Under the pieces are notes generated by a model that worked only from the letters and a program-made list of their open reading frames with translations, did no database searches and was not told where the DNA came from. This document shows positions 54,040-64,000 of a stretch of DNA of 64,000 bases, in pieces (position 1 is the stretch's first letter; every line of letters starts with the position of its first letter). Source of the stretch: Periplaneta americana (lineage: Eukaryota; Arthropoda; Insecta; Blattodea; Blattidae). The position numbers and the translations under genes were made by a program. The stretch is taken from the NCBI RefSeq assembly GCF_040183065.1, contig NC_091117.1, positions 108,492,001 to 108,556,000 on the forward strand, written 5' to 3'.

Positions 54040-54812
54040 AAAATGGCAGAAAAAAAAAGACGACATATTGCAGAAGAAAAACGACAATTTCAGTCAAAGT
54101 GCAAGAATTTTTTTTATTGAATATGACAATGTGTTATCTGTTCCAAAGTCATAAATGTTAAAGGAGTATAATGTAAGCAACCATTATATTACTTTGCATA
54201 AAACAAAATATAAAAAATACAAAGGAGCCACAAAGTGTTGTGTTTAGTGATTTCAGGCAGAAACTGACTAAGCAGAAGAATATTATCATTATTTTTATTT
54301 TTAAGTTCAGGCACTTGACATAGTATTGTCATTCACTGTTTTACTTCCCAATACAATGTCACACACACAGAAGGCAGTACTAAAGGAATAGACATATTTA
54401 GGGCATTGGATAATGTAATTTCTCAATATGGAGGATTTGGTAAATGTTCTAGCATAGCAACAGATGGAGTTAAAGCTATGGCTGGTCATAATACTGGGCT
54501 AGTAAGACTTTCTAGAGGAAAAAGGAATACAACATTTGTTTGTTTTTTTTTTTTTCAATGGTGCTATTATCCACCAAGAGGCACTCTGTGGAAAAACTGT
54601 AACACTCAGTAACACAGTGGAAACAGTCTAAATACTTCAAATCTAATAAGAAAAAGGCGTAAAGCTCAAGGACAGCTCAAAGACACAGAGTGTCTGTTGC
54701 AATCTTGAATACTTTGGAAACTGAATTTGGCGACATTTCATTGTACTGTGAAGTGTGCTGGCTTAGTGCGGGAAATTGTGTGAAGCAATATATTATGTTA
54801 AGGAATGAATGT
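54040..54812 (+). pseudogene. hAT transposase fragment (GTF2I/EPM2AIP1-like subgroup)
   Basis: Starts MAEKKRRHIAEEKRQFQSK (54043). The core block STKGIDIFRALDNVISQYGGFGKCSSIATDGVKAMAGHNTGLV lies at 54379-54500, and EFGDISLYCEVCWLSAGNCVKQ at about 54722-54790. This matches hAT proteins of the GTF2I-repeat/EPM2AIP1-like group. The reading is broken abruptly by Penelope-like element 3 at about 54812. The C-terminus is not found in the window. Confidence 0.8.
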
Positions 54813-55705
54813 CTTAGCACAGGAAAATGGATACAACCCCAACATAATAGACAACATCATAAGTAAGACTTAATGCAAACAAGAAAACACAACATAAGCA
54901 CAAGAACAAAACAAATAGATCACACTAACATACGAAAACAAAAACACATATAAAATTGCATCATCTTTCAAGAAACTAAAATATAACATTGCATACATAA
55001 CACAGAAAACACTACAAAAACATCTTAACACACAAACAAATACAACTTAACAAGTGTTTACAAACTATCATGTAATAGTTATGACGACTTCTATATTGGA
55101 CAGACAGGAAGAGCATTTGAAACAAGTTATAAGAAACATATCACAGCCACAACCGAACCACACAACAATTCAACCTATGCAGAACACATCACAAACTCCA
55201 ATCATAACTACAGCAACATAGACACTTTCATGAAAATTGTCGTTGTTCCTGTAATAACTCCTATGTGACATATTTATCGATTTTCAGATTTATTCTCTAT
55301 TAAAGGAGCAGTCCGCGATAAAATTAAGTTGGCTTTAATGAAACATGTTTTTCAATCCAAGTAGAATGTAATTTGCCGCATGTCAATGCGAGGCATGGTT
55401 CTTGAGTTACTGACTCCGCACAAATACTTATGACGTCACAGCCACTGAACTGGTGTGATTGCGTAGTAGACCGAGAACATCCCGAGTGCAGTGCTTTGTA
55501 TTAAATAATCTTCTCGCACCGTAGTACACGTGAACAGAATTTCGGACTTAGTTGTGATTGAGTGAAGTCATATTTTGCTTTTCATTTAATCATAAAATAG
55601 CACATACCAACGTTGTGGTTTTATATAGGGCTATTTTCTTTTATATGAACGATTTTGAACTACAGTAGACTAAACAGAAAAAATTGTATTGTAATACAGT
55701 TTAAA

Positions 55706-55993
55706 ATGCCGTGGTGTTGTGACTGTTCGTGTTCAGAGGGAAGAACAAAAGCAGAACATGGAGAAGGTGTATCATTTCATGTATTTCCGAGCAGAGAAAA
55801 GTCACCGCAAATATATAAAACATGGGTAAAGAAAATAAACAGAAAAGGTTTTACACCATCGAAAACTGCTGTTGTGTGTTCTAATCATTTCCATGAAATT
55901 AATTTTGAAGAATCGTCTCTACTAAAAAGACGTTTAATGAAAGACAATAGAACTCCTATGAAAATGAAGAAAACTGCTGTCCCTTATTTTTGA
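55706..55993 (+). CDS. THAP zinc-finger domain of the Kolobok transposase (partial)
   Basis: Open from ATG 55706 for 95 codons to a stop at 55991-55993. It shows the THAP pattern: an early Cys pair (CCDCSC), HVFPS, W (TWVKKINR), C..H (VCSNHF), and a C-terminal AVPYF where AVPTIF is usual. THAP domains bind specific DNA. In Kolobok and P-type transposases they recognise the transposon ends. The stop probably truncates a longer protein whose remainder is at 56490-57203. In isolation it would be a free DNA-binding peptide. Confidence 0.85.
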   Translation: MPWCCDCSCSEGRTKAEHGEGVSFHVFPSREKSPQIYKTWVKKINRKGFTPSKTAVVCSNHFHEINFEESSLLKRRLMKDNRTPMKMKKTAVPYF

Positions 55994-56489
55994 AAAGAGA
56001 ATCTCCCCAAGACAGTTCTAATACTAAGTGCTCCTCTGCTTATAAATGAAAAAAGGTCGTCGAAGAAGTAATAGCAAGTTGCAGTGATGCACCTATAGCT
56101 GAAAATATTGATGTATGTGTAGTTCTTGATGAGGCTGAAAATTCACGGAAACCTAATAATATTAATTTATAAACAAAGCTGTGCAGTGTGAGATAGGGTG
56201 CGAGACGCTAAGAAATGTGTGTGGTGAATCAGATGTGAGTGAGCCATAAACTGACTTAGATCTTTTCAAATAGAAGAAGAAACTTCAAATTCTAATTCAT
56301 CAGGTATAAGGTACAAATTGTTTGAAAATTTTTCAAAAACTTTACAACTATATTTCATCGGCAAGACAATATTTTATAAAACAATTTCAAAGTTCGTAGA
56401 ACCAACAGCAGGTATAGTTATTTTCAGATTCATGAACAACTTATCAGTTCCGTAAAAGATAAAAACGTGCGAATCGCGGTGATGACCAA

Positions 56490-57203
56490 TTTGACTCACC
56501 TGGTTACAGTGCAAAATATGTCACTTACAGTGTAATGGACCTCGATTCAGATAATCTTATAGACTTCATAGTTCTGCAAAAGGGCCTAATTGTAGGCAAT
56601 CTTGAAAAAGCAGCATGCGAAAAAGTTCTAGATTGCCTAAAAGAAAAAAATGAACATTACCCTCTCTCTGTTGGACCGCAATAGAGGAATTAGGAAATTC
56701 ATGAGGACCAAATATGAATGGTGGACCATCATTTGACATTTGGCACATTGCAAAAAGCTTATCTAAAAGCCTTAAAGCCGCCGCAAAAACATATGAGAAA
56801 ATACAAATGTGGAAAGACAGCATCATAAATCACTCGTGGTGGTTATGTGCTACATGTGAAGGTGATTCTGACGACTTAGAAGACAGATTCATTTCTGTAT
56901 TAAATCATATTTGTAATATACACGAACAGAGACATATGAAAAATGTGCACACATTCACCCATACAATAGCGAGAGGGAATGGACCGAACCAACAATGCTC
57001 TGAAAAATGTTGCATGCAACCCTGCCCTTTAAAAGACTTAAAGCAGACTAATTAGTTTTGTCACACCAGCAAACTTGAATCATATCATAACGACAGATTG
57101 GTTTACATTCCTAAGAGCAAACACTTTTCATATGATGGAATAGTAACTAGAACTATGATTGCGATAATGGACCATAAATACAACGTAAAAATAGACTCCA
57201 ATA
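56490..57203 (+). pseudogene. Kolobok transposase catalytic region, decayed
   Basis: Readable blocks: YSAKYVTYSVMDLDSDNLIDFIVLQKGLIVGNLEKAACEKVLDCL (about 56507-56640), then FDIWHIAKSLSKSLKAAAKTYEKIQMW and HSWWLCATCEGDSDDLEDRFISVLNHICNIHEQRH (about 56736-56940). FCHTSKLESYHNDRLVYIPKSKHFSYDGIVTRTMIAIMDHKYNVK follows (57055-57190). The C-terminal codons (WKRKHTAGRK...) continue after the hAT at 60078. I recognise the wording from large THAP-linked DDE-type proteins of fish and insects. At least three frame changes. Confidence 0.8.
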
Positions 57204-57351
57204 CTCTAAAGCAGCGGTTCCCAAAATTTTTCAGCCACGGAGCCCTTTTTGAAGCAAAAGTTTCTCGTGGAGCCCCAAGAAATGTTTACTTTTTAGTTTT
57301 ATCTGTCTACGTTCTATGAAGCATATTTCACACTAAACATAAACGGAAGTA

Positions 57352-57354
<3 letters not shown>

Positions 57355-57398
<44 letters not shown>
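57355..57398. repeat. (TA)n microsatellite
   Basis: About 44 bp of TA repeats within the left part of the hAT. Confidence 0.97.
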
Positions 57399-57406
<8 letters not shown>

Positions 57407-58133
57407 GAAACAATAGTAAAAAAGTATTGGATATAATTTATTTAAATCTACAAAATGATATTAACAAGTAGTTAAGATGTTTAAAAAATGTTGCAATGCC
57501 ACATGTACACCCGAAGTTAATGTGAAGAATGTTCCTGTTTCTTGCGACAGAGTTTGTCAATGACCGGTGTCATAGAAGTCAGTTGAAGACGTATATTGTC
57601 TTCTGTGTCCAAACAAGTTCGATATTTTGTTTTGTAGCGGTGTACCTCGAAAAGGTCGTTTCACTGAGGTACACAGTACCAAAAGACAGTGAGAGAAATT
57701 TAGCTTTTGAACTTAATATCAAAAGATCCTCCCCTAACTTAGCCCAAAATTTGGGAAATGGTTTGCTTTTAAATTATGCGTGACAGTGGCTGTGCGAAAC
57801 TATGTCTATAAGGACCTCATATCTGAAGCAGTGAGGGTTGCTGGTTTTGACATCACTGGAAATGGATCTACAATCCACTCATATTTCTTTAGAATCGATT
57901 CCCGAGTGTCCCTTGGAAAGTATGAATTGATAGTTTGAAGCAAATTGTCAAGGTGTTCTTTCATTATTGCTATGAATGAGACATTCATTATGTTATTTTC
58001 TTCTGTAAAGTTTGAAGTCAATCAGAAACGTAAGATCCTTATTGTCGACGTTTTCTATGTAGAACGCTATCTTTTTCTTCAGTGCGACAATTTCGTCATC
58101 AGCATCGAATATAATCTTCCATTTACCTTGTAT

Positions 58134-58304
58134 TTTTTACTAGGTTATTTTACGACGCTTTCTCAACAGCTTAGGTTATTTAGCGTCTGAATGAGATGAA
58201 GGTGATAATGCCGGTGAAATGAGTCCGGGGTACAGCACCGAAATTTACCCAGCACTTGGTCGTTTTGGGTTGAGGAAAAACCCCGGAAAAACCCCCAACC
58301 AGGT
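58134..58304 (-). repeat. 5'-truncated SINE (minus), innermost layer of the nest
   Basis: The same family as 22256-22521, without its tRNA-like head. The T run at 58134-58138 is the A-tail. The 13-bp target duplication ATTTACCTTGTAT lies at 58121-58133 and 58305-58317. It inter-rupts the hAT transposase reading. Confidence 0.93.
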
Positions 58305-60523
58305 ATTTACCTTGTATGTACCCATGTGCTGAATTCATTTTTGAAAAATGTCTGCCAAGTAACATAATTTGTACAACCATTCCTGATCATTAAAATAATC
58401 TGCTAGCAAACTATTCTGGTAATTCAAAAGTGAAGAAAATTCCGTTCGAAGTTCATGTAATTGGGACAACGCTTTACCGCGCGACAACCATCGCACTTCT
58501 GTGTGTAATATTACTAACAATGACTTGTGTATACTACCCATATCTTCACACAGGATTTTAAGTAGCCTACACTGCGAAGGCCGTGCCTTAACAAAGTTGA
58601 CAATTTTGATGGCGTTGTCTGGTACCTGCTTTAATAACGATGCCATTTTTCATTGCGAGGGCATGTTGGTGTAGTACACAGTGACTACTTGTTCAGTTTT
58701 TAAAACTTCCTTGATCATTGTAACAACGCCAGCAACAGGACCTACCATGGCCTTTGCGCCATCTGTGCACACGTCAATGCAATTGCCCCACGGTATCGAG
58801 TTTTCAATGCAGAAGGAAAAAATTCAGTATTGCTTGTAGAGGATGGCAATGGCTGCAGAACAAAATATTTCATGAAAAAAAACTGAAAAATCATATCGCA
58901 CAAACATCATTAACATAGCTAATCCGGCAAAAACTGTGGATTTGTCAAGTAGTAACGAAAATTTCGTTTAACTGATACGGGAAATCATGATATATTTTAC
59001 GTCTTTTCATATAAGTATTCTGGATTCGAATATGCCCAGTGCTACTTGGTAAGGACACACTGGAAATCAAGTTTTGCAGTTTTCTCGTCCACCATGCACT
59101 TCACTACCTTCACTAATAGTGGTTTCATAAGAGTTTCAGCAAGAGTGAGATTTACCAGCAAGAGCCTGGTCATGTCTAACCAAGTACGGCGTTTTCAGTG
59201 CTTTCTCGTTGTTTGTTTTTACACGAGGAGAAATTTTGTCTGAACTGCATGGAGTTCGTCACTTTTTTCTTTGGAAGTAGTCTGCAGTTTTATTTGTGAA
59301 TTTTTGAATTGAGAAATGCCGTCTAAGCTTGGCATGGAACATAGAACTATTGGGAAAAACTTTGTTACATATCACACACTGTGGACGTTCATCAGCAAAC
59401 TCAGTGAATCCCATGTCCAAATATAAATCACAATATTATCGTTTGTTACTTTCAATACCTCTACATTAGGCATCGTAGACTCTGAGACAGGATCATGTTC
59501 AACATATTCCGAACTCAATTCCCAGGAATTCGCACTATCTTCTTTGAAAGTAAGGTTATAGCTGTTGTTATCTCTCTTTGACTGAGCACTGGTTGATGGC
59601 TAATGACTCTTAGGTCTCAGGGAGCCCGTCTTAAGCCACAGTTCCGGTTCAACGAAAGTTTAGCTAACACATCTGCTATCAAATTAACATGCAGATAAAC
59701 ATGATATATATTTTTTGAGGTAACTTAACAGTCAATAGATTGTAGATTCCACGTGCTACGAATAACAAACTCTGCCTGCCCAGTATATAAAAAATAAAAT
59801 AAATTTCGAGAATCATTGAGTACTTGGCAAGCAAGAAAGATTGAGATAGTTCCAGTGACGAGTAGATCTAATATTAACGCTTTCATGTAGCAAGAAGAAT
59901 GCAAACTACTTTCTCAGGAAGTATTTTTTGCTTGATGGAAATAGTTTCCCTTTTCCCGCTAGAGACTAGATGGAAGCAGCAATTTTTGTCATCTTCATAA
60001 CTTCCGCGGACGGAGCCCCTGAGAATCATGCGCGGAGCCCTTCCGCGGAGCACACTTTGGGAACCGCTGCTCTAAAGCCACTAAACGATGGGTGGAAAAG
60101 AAAACATACAGCAGGAAGGAAAACGTGTGGACAGAAGATATACAGAGAAATGTGTTGTAAGTAGCTCGTGATTATCAACTACTACAATTCGATGATCCAC
60201 ATGTTTTTTAGTTCTCTCAAACATAGCCCCGGTGCCTAAACCGTGTGAGTCAACAACTATGGCGTAATAGAATATATAAACCGTGTACTAATTTATTGTT
60301 GACGTGAGATAAACATGTATCTGTAGTCCCAACATAACTAATATTTCACGTCTCACATATTCACTCACTCAGTGAAGACGTTGACTTAGGTTATAATTGA
60401 TCAAAATATTAAACCTTTTCAGTTTGAACCCTTACCAGACCCCAGTCGTTCTAATCACAGAATGGAACAGAATGCATTGTACACGGGATTTAAAGTGGGA
60501 TAAAGTTTGGGTAAGTTATTACT

Positions 60524-60527
<4 letters not shown>

Positions 60528-60556
<29 letters not shown>
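60528..60556. repeat. (ATT)n microsatellite
   Basis: About nine ATT triplets in the 3' part of the Kolobok element. Confidence 0.95.
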
Positions 60557-60558
<2 letters not shown>

Positions 60559-61173
60559 AGTATATGCATGTGATAGGTCCTAAGTGAGTCAATAATAACT
60601 GACTGTAACATATGAATATGTATTTACTCGTTCTACACCACTGTATGTCAAACGGAACTACAATGCAGTATTATGAAGCGATCGGTGGTTATGACGTCAG
60701 AGCTTGCAGTAAGACCTTTAATATTTCACAAACTAAAAGGCGTAGAGAGATGAAACAAACACCGTTAATCTAAGGATTACTTAGGTAAACATCCTATAAT
60801 ATAATCAAAATTTCGAATTTTATCGCGGACTGCTCCTTTAAATAACTTAAATAGTGATACAACACATAATAAAATCTCCTGTATGTAATTATATTTCTTT
60901 CTTTCGAAAATGTAAGAATTCACAATCACCTATGTACCACTACCACAGAATGAATAAATGTTTTTTTTCTTCCTACTGAAAAAGTTTATATTTTGCACAT
61001 AGGAGTTATTGCAGGAACAACGAAATACTACATATCCAGCCAAAAAACCAGAAACTTAACACTGTAGAACAGTATGAAATTTACAAACACACAAAAACAC
61101 ACTCACAACACATTCTAAACACTCAACTGAATTTCAAAACACACACCCATTTCAGGGGAAAAGGAACTGTCAT

Positions 61174-61245
61174 AAGTGGTGCTTTTTGATATCACTTATG
61201 AGGTTCAGACCTATCTTCGGACAGTTGACTAAGTAACAAACATTT
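61174..61245 (-). repeat. Second copy of the TTAGTCAACTG repeat
   Basis: On the minus strand: GTTACTTAGTCAACTGTCCG, then ACCTCATAAGTGATAT. It matches the core of 9284-9460 in reverse orientation. It follows the end of Penelope-like element 3. Confidence 0.6.
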
Positions 61246-62660
61246 TTTTCGACACAATCATTAACACACCCTACCACAACAGGGAATCAGAAGATAGTGC
61301 TGGACCTCACTAGGCTTCAGAGAATGACGGACACCATGTCAAAACTAGTCAGCCAGAGAATCTATATATGTAATTTCGATGCTTACAAAAAATTTTGAGA
61401 AAACTACACCACCTATCATGATGGGAAATGTCTCATTTGATTTGTTATTAACAAGAAATTTGCAAAAATACTAAAAACTTTAAACATTTATTTATACATT
61501 TTACAATTTAACAAATATACATAAGAAATGTGTATAAAGAAGGCTTATGTTTCGTTCGTAAGGCTTCAGTTTTCTTTGTTGCTCATAATGTAATGCGTAT
61601 CAAGAAGGCTTTGGTTTCGTTCATTCAACGCCATTTTATGTGACGCGGGATTTTAAATATTATCTTCGTTATTGCAACTAAACACATTGTTGTTTGGTAG
61701 TGTAGTAATCTGCATACTGGTCTTCTATGTAGAGGATGTAGAGGGCTAGGGTTCGAGAATTGTGCATGAAATTTTTTTATTGATAAATTTACTTTATCTA
61801 ACCTTATTTAATAAGAAATTTTGTAGTATATTAATTTGATTTATTAATTACTGCTGTTTTAATGATATTAGGTTTTTCAAGTCATAGCAAGTTAGCTGGT
61901 ATAGATGGCTTCGTTAGAGAGTTAGAGGTCCTGAATAGTGTGAGTAATGTGGGGCTTTGTGTAGGCCTATAGAAAAGACTGTGGTTCAAATAATGAAAGT
62001 ATGCTTTGCAGCTATTTATCACGACTGTTGTTCACAACCAAGATTGCAATGTGAAATAAAAAGAGTTTGTTACTTTCATCTAAATAACTACAACTTTTAT
62101 TTCAAGATTTTTTTTTATTGGAGGGTACTTTTAAACCTCAATTAATTTATATAAAGTAAGAGTGACGAAGAAGGTCATGTGATTGTTTTACATCAGTTTT
62201 TTTTGGTATTTTTTTAAAAGTGTATTGCATAATCCGTTTCGAAATGTGAGAGACCGACAACATTTTGAGAATAGAGGACTTAGAGTCAGACAACGTTAAC
62301 TCCAAAATCGCAACTTTACAGGAGGAAGGAAAAAAGGTGAATACAGCTGTTTATTTAATGACTGTTCATTTCTTTTTTATGAAGATAAACTTTTTATATT
62401 TTTACAACATGTAGGAAATTTATTCTTACAGAACAATAGCACTGATTTTCTTAGCAAAAATTTGTACTTTTCGGAGATAAAGTTCTCTGATTCAAACTGA
62501 AGCAGAAGGTAATAAATAGGAATTAACGTTGCATCAGAAACTATTGTACTGATAGTAATAATTTCAATTTTATTGTAATAACAAAATTATGGAGTACTGA
62601 AATTTCCTTGAAAAAATTAAACATTGAACAATGTACTGTATCTTGTATAAAAGTTAACAA
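61246..62660. other. Mostly unassigned; includes a tRNA-like unit
   Basis: Apart from the tRNA-like unit at 61694-61775 I find nothing supported. Two direct repeats of an AAGAAGGCTT..GTTTCGTTC motif (about 61535 and 61600) lie just before that unit. Confidence 0.35.
61694..61775 (+). repeat. tRNA-like sequence
   Basis: TAGTGTAGTAATCTGCATACTGG (A-box region), a possible anticodon stem around CTTCTATGTAGAG, and GGGTTCGAGAATT (B box), followed by a T run (TTTTTTTATT). No cloverleaf closes fully. Resembles the modules of the Tc1-like elements, but no inverted ends were identified. Confidence 0.5.
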
Positions 62661-62664
62661 CAAT

Positions 62665-62800
62665 GTTGGCCATCGGCGTGGCTCAGTTTGCTGAGGCGCT
62701 TGCCTGCTGATCTGGAGTTGCGCTCGAGCTGATTAACTGCCCCCCCTCCCGAGATTTTCCCCAACCGTAATGCAAATGTGAGATAACTTCTTCCTGTTCT
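62665..62800 (+). repeat. tRNA-derived SINE, second family, with internal deletion
   Basis: Begins GGCGTGGCTCAGTTTGCTGAGG (A-box side), then GCGCTTGCCTGCTGATCTGGAG. The B box region (expected around GGGTTCGATTCC) is absent, and the sequence jumps to AGCTGATTAAC. The body continues with GATTTTCCCCAACCGTAATGC. It abuts the Helitron fragment. It is a different SINE family from the copies at 2513, 22256 and 58134. Confidence 0.75.
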
Positions 62801-62834
62801 TATAACATCTTCGTCAGTTTCTTGATTCAAGACT

Positions 62835-63440
62835 AACTCTGAAAGAGTTAAGGTTTTACGTAAAGTATCTATTATTTTCATTGATGAAGCATCAATGATC
62901 CCTACTGTACCAGTTGACTGTGTGGACTGTTTGCTAAGAGACATTATGAACTGTAATGATCAATAATTAGGTAATATTCCAATGAGTGGGAAAGTTATTC
63001 TTTTCTGTGGTGATTTCAGGCAAGTATTGCCAGTGGTGCCAATGTCAAGCCGAGTTCAAATCCTAGAATCCTGCATTCAGAAGAGTAAAATTAGGAATTT
63101 CTTTATTATTCTTCATTTGACCCAAAAATATGCGAGCCAATGTCAATGAACCAACATTTTCTGAGAGGTTACTTCAATTAGGAAATGGAACACATCAATC
63201 TAATAATCTTGGTGAAAATATTATTAACATTCAAATAACTTTATGTGCAAGGAAAACTCGGTTGTCAGCCTGGTTAAATATTCGACCCAAGTTATTGTGT
63301 GTCTTTTCAATAACAATTGTTATAAAATCAACAAGGAAGTGATGCATTATTGTAGAAGATTCCAAGGAGTACTACAGAGTCGACTCAATCATCACAGATG
63401 ACCCGGTAGAAAAGTTAAACATACCTACCATTAGAATATT
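62835..63440 (+). pseudogene. Helitron helicase fragment
   Basis: Encodes TNSERVKVLRKVSIIFIDEASMIPTVPVDCVDCLLRDIM (Walker B DEAS; about 62835-62950). SGKVILFCGDFRQVLPVVPMSS and IRNFFIILHLTQNMRANVN follow (about 62983-63150), then LLQLGNGTHQSNNLGENIINI, then EYYRVDSIITDDPVEKLN (63370-63420). The order and wording are those of the PIF1-like helicase of Helitrons, which move by rolling-circle replication. The Rep domain, the Walker A motif and both ends are missing. Stops are few but the frame changes twice. Confidence 0.88.
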
Positions 63441-63719
63441 AGAATTATCCAATATACAGAGCTATTATTATCAAATGTCCTAGAAAATAGTGGCCGGCCG
63501 GTTGGCCACACCTGTGTCGTATGACCATTTCTCCTGCACAATCGACCTTCAGTAACCATATGACATTCAGTTTCAGTGTGCTTAGAAGCCGTGTAATGAA
63601 ACTCTCAAATTCTTCAAGTGTACAACATTAGTGTATAAAGTTTAGTGATTGTTGTGTATTTAGGTAATGCCTAGCAACAAATTCTCATTGTGTGAATGTG
63701 TGTATATGTACAACATGTA

Positions 63720-64000
63720 CAGTTGTCAAAAAAAAAAGGTGGCCGGACTCGTGAACAGTGAATATTTTCTAGTCCACTTCGGGTCACGGCGATATTACAC
63801 GATGCATGTGCTTGTAGAAGCAGTTCCGGAAGTATAAAACTATTCCATATCTGCGTCTTGTACACCAGCGGTAGAGTGCTCGCTTAATGATTCGAAGGTT
63901 GTGGGTTCGGGCCTTGCTTAAGCTTTCATTTTATTTTTTAATCGCTCTTTAGCGATATAAATAATATTCAAATTATAATTTATATTCTGTTATAGTTCTT
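63720..64000 (+). mobile_element. Left end of Tc1-like element 3 with tRNA-like module (runs off the window)
   Basis: Starts CAGTTGTCAAAAAAAAAAGG next to the TA at 63718-63719, matching the right end of element 2. The sequence stays recognisably the same (ACTCGTGAACAG, CACTTCGGGTCACGGCGATAT, TACACGATGCATGT, GCAGTTCCGGAA) through the tRNA-like module and into the TTTAGCGATATAAATAATATTC minisatellite unit. The sequence before it (MPSNKFSLCECVYMYNMY, ATG near 63667) may be another transposase N-terminus that was hit. Confidence 0.85.
63855..63918 (+). repeat. tRNA-like module, element 3 left
   Basis: ACACCAGCGGTAGAGTGCTCGCTT (A-box and D-arm side) and GTTGTGGGTTCGGGCC (B box). Nearly the same as the module at 35225-35290. 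T-rich sequence follows. The D arm resembles tRNA-Ala, but the anticodon stem does not pair. Confidence 0.7.

Larger units (their letters stand above)
57212..60069 (-). mobile_element. hAT (Charlie/ZBED-like) element with 8-bp target duplication
   Basis: Ends CAGCGGTTCCCAAA (57212) and complement (to 60069). The target duplication CTCTAAAG lies at 57204-57211 and 60070-60077. The minus strand carries transposase pieces: CTDGAKAMVGPVAGVVTMIKEV (about 58700-58765) and KIVNFVKARPSQCRLLKILCEDMGSIHKSLLVILHTEVRWLSRGKALSQL (about 58465-58605). Also SSLLNYQNSLLADYF (58390-58440) and LLQTINSYFPRD (about 57890-57960). The CAGNGGTTCCCAAA end and WLSRGKAL motif are typical of the Charlie/ZBED group. Several stops. 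A SINE is inserted. Confidence 0.93.
55304..60837 (+). mobile_element. Kolobok-type transposon with THAP domain and TTAA target
   Basis: Inverted ends AGGAGCAGTCCGCGAT (55304) and complement (to 60837) extend about 22 bp. TTAA lies at 55300-55303 and 60838-60841. It encodes an N-terminal THAP zinc finger followed by a decayed transposase. THAP domains and TTAA duplications together are the mark of the Kolobok superfamily. A hAT element (57212-60069) lies inside. Its own length is about 2.67 kb. Confidence 0.9.
55241..61022. mobile_element. MITE (about 240 bp of its own sequence) hosting a Kolobok element
   Basis: 27-bp inverted ends, CGTTGTTCCTGTAATAACTC (55241 on) and complement (to 61022), differ at one base. 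Its own sequence is 55241-55303 and 60842-61022. The rest is a later insertion at a TTAA. The target duplication is ambiguous (AAAT on both sides is possible). Confidence 0.8.
54812..61160 (+). mobile_element. Penelope-like element 3, split by a nested stack
   Basis: The left part (to 55240) matches element 2 from the reverse transcriptase thumb onwards: AQENGYNPNIIDN-like start, then SFKKLKYNIAYI, then the GIY-YIG core DDFYIGQTGRAFETSYKKH and TYAEHITNSNHNYSNID. The right part (61023-61160) continues in order with EILHIQPKNQKLN, EQYEIYKHTKTHSQHILNTQLNFK. Removing 55241-61022 rejoins the two parts at MKI-LHIQP. Heavily mutated and truncated at both ends. Confidence 0.85.

Noticed and set aside
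31314..63918. Calling the tRNA-like modules functional tRNA genes
   Set aside because: A and B boxes are recognisable but anticodon and acceptor stems do not pair, and they lie in transposons. I kept them as repeats.
1..64000. CRISPR arrays, operons, bacterial promoters
   Set aside because: The sequence is clearly eukaryotic. The tandem repeats seen are microsatellites and minisatellites without spacer structure.

Overview
This is a eukaryotic, AT-rich, repeat-saturated window. It holds degenerate DNA transposons, LINEs, Penelope-like elements and tRNA-derived SINEs, with GT-AG splice sites and no bacterial operon structure. The LINE 3' ends (FENKVLRKIFGAKRDEV and GRPRRRWEDNIKMDL proteins) and the SINE heads are of a kind I associate with cockroach genomes (Blattodea, possibly Periplaneta). 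That assignment is recollection, not something the window proves.

Almost everything recognisable is mobile DNA. At 0-12 kb are a mariner remnant, a complete but dead hAT element with an 8-bp target duplication and a SINE inside it, a small element with tRNA-like inverted ends, and two pogo/Tigger-type transposase pseudogenes. At 12-22 kb are an R1-like LINE fragment and an RTE-like LINE broken by a MITE, a solo LTR and a CR1/jockey-like LINE that carries a 144-bp coding repeat. At 22-25 kb are a SINE, a mariner with a single internal stop, and a long-TIR element sharing its target TA. At 25-31 kb are an IS630-type transposase pseudogene split by a SINE, a second LTR, and a mariner-like remnant. 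At 31-35.5 kb two Tc1-like elements lie end to end inside a third one, and each end carries an inward-facing tRNA-like module. At 36-48 kb are a foldback mariner, LINE fragments and two Penelope-like elements flanked by inverted repeats. At 49-53 kb a hAT pseudogene is split by a complete Tc1/mariner-type element. At 54-61 kb there is a five-layer nest: Penelope-like element, MITE, Kolobok, hAT, SINE. At 62-64 kb are a SINE and a Helitron helicase fragment, then the left end of a third tRNA-bearing Tc1-like element.

The only candidate host gene is on the minus strand. A 201-bp phase-0 exon at 44,960-45,160 would join, across a 16.6-kb intron, to a short terminal exon at 28,339-28,383. I could not name the protein. 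No intact autonomous transposon ORF is present. The closest are the mariner at 22,551-23,888 and the Penelope-like ORF at 46,577-47,827, each with one in-frame stop.
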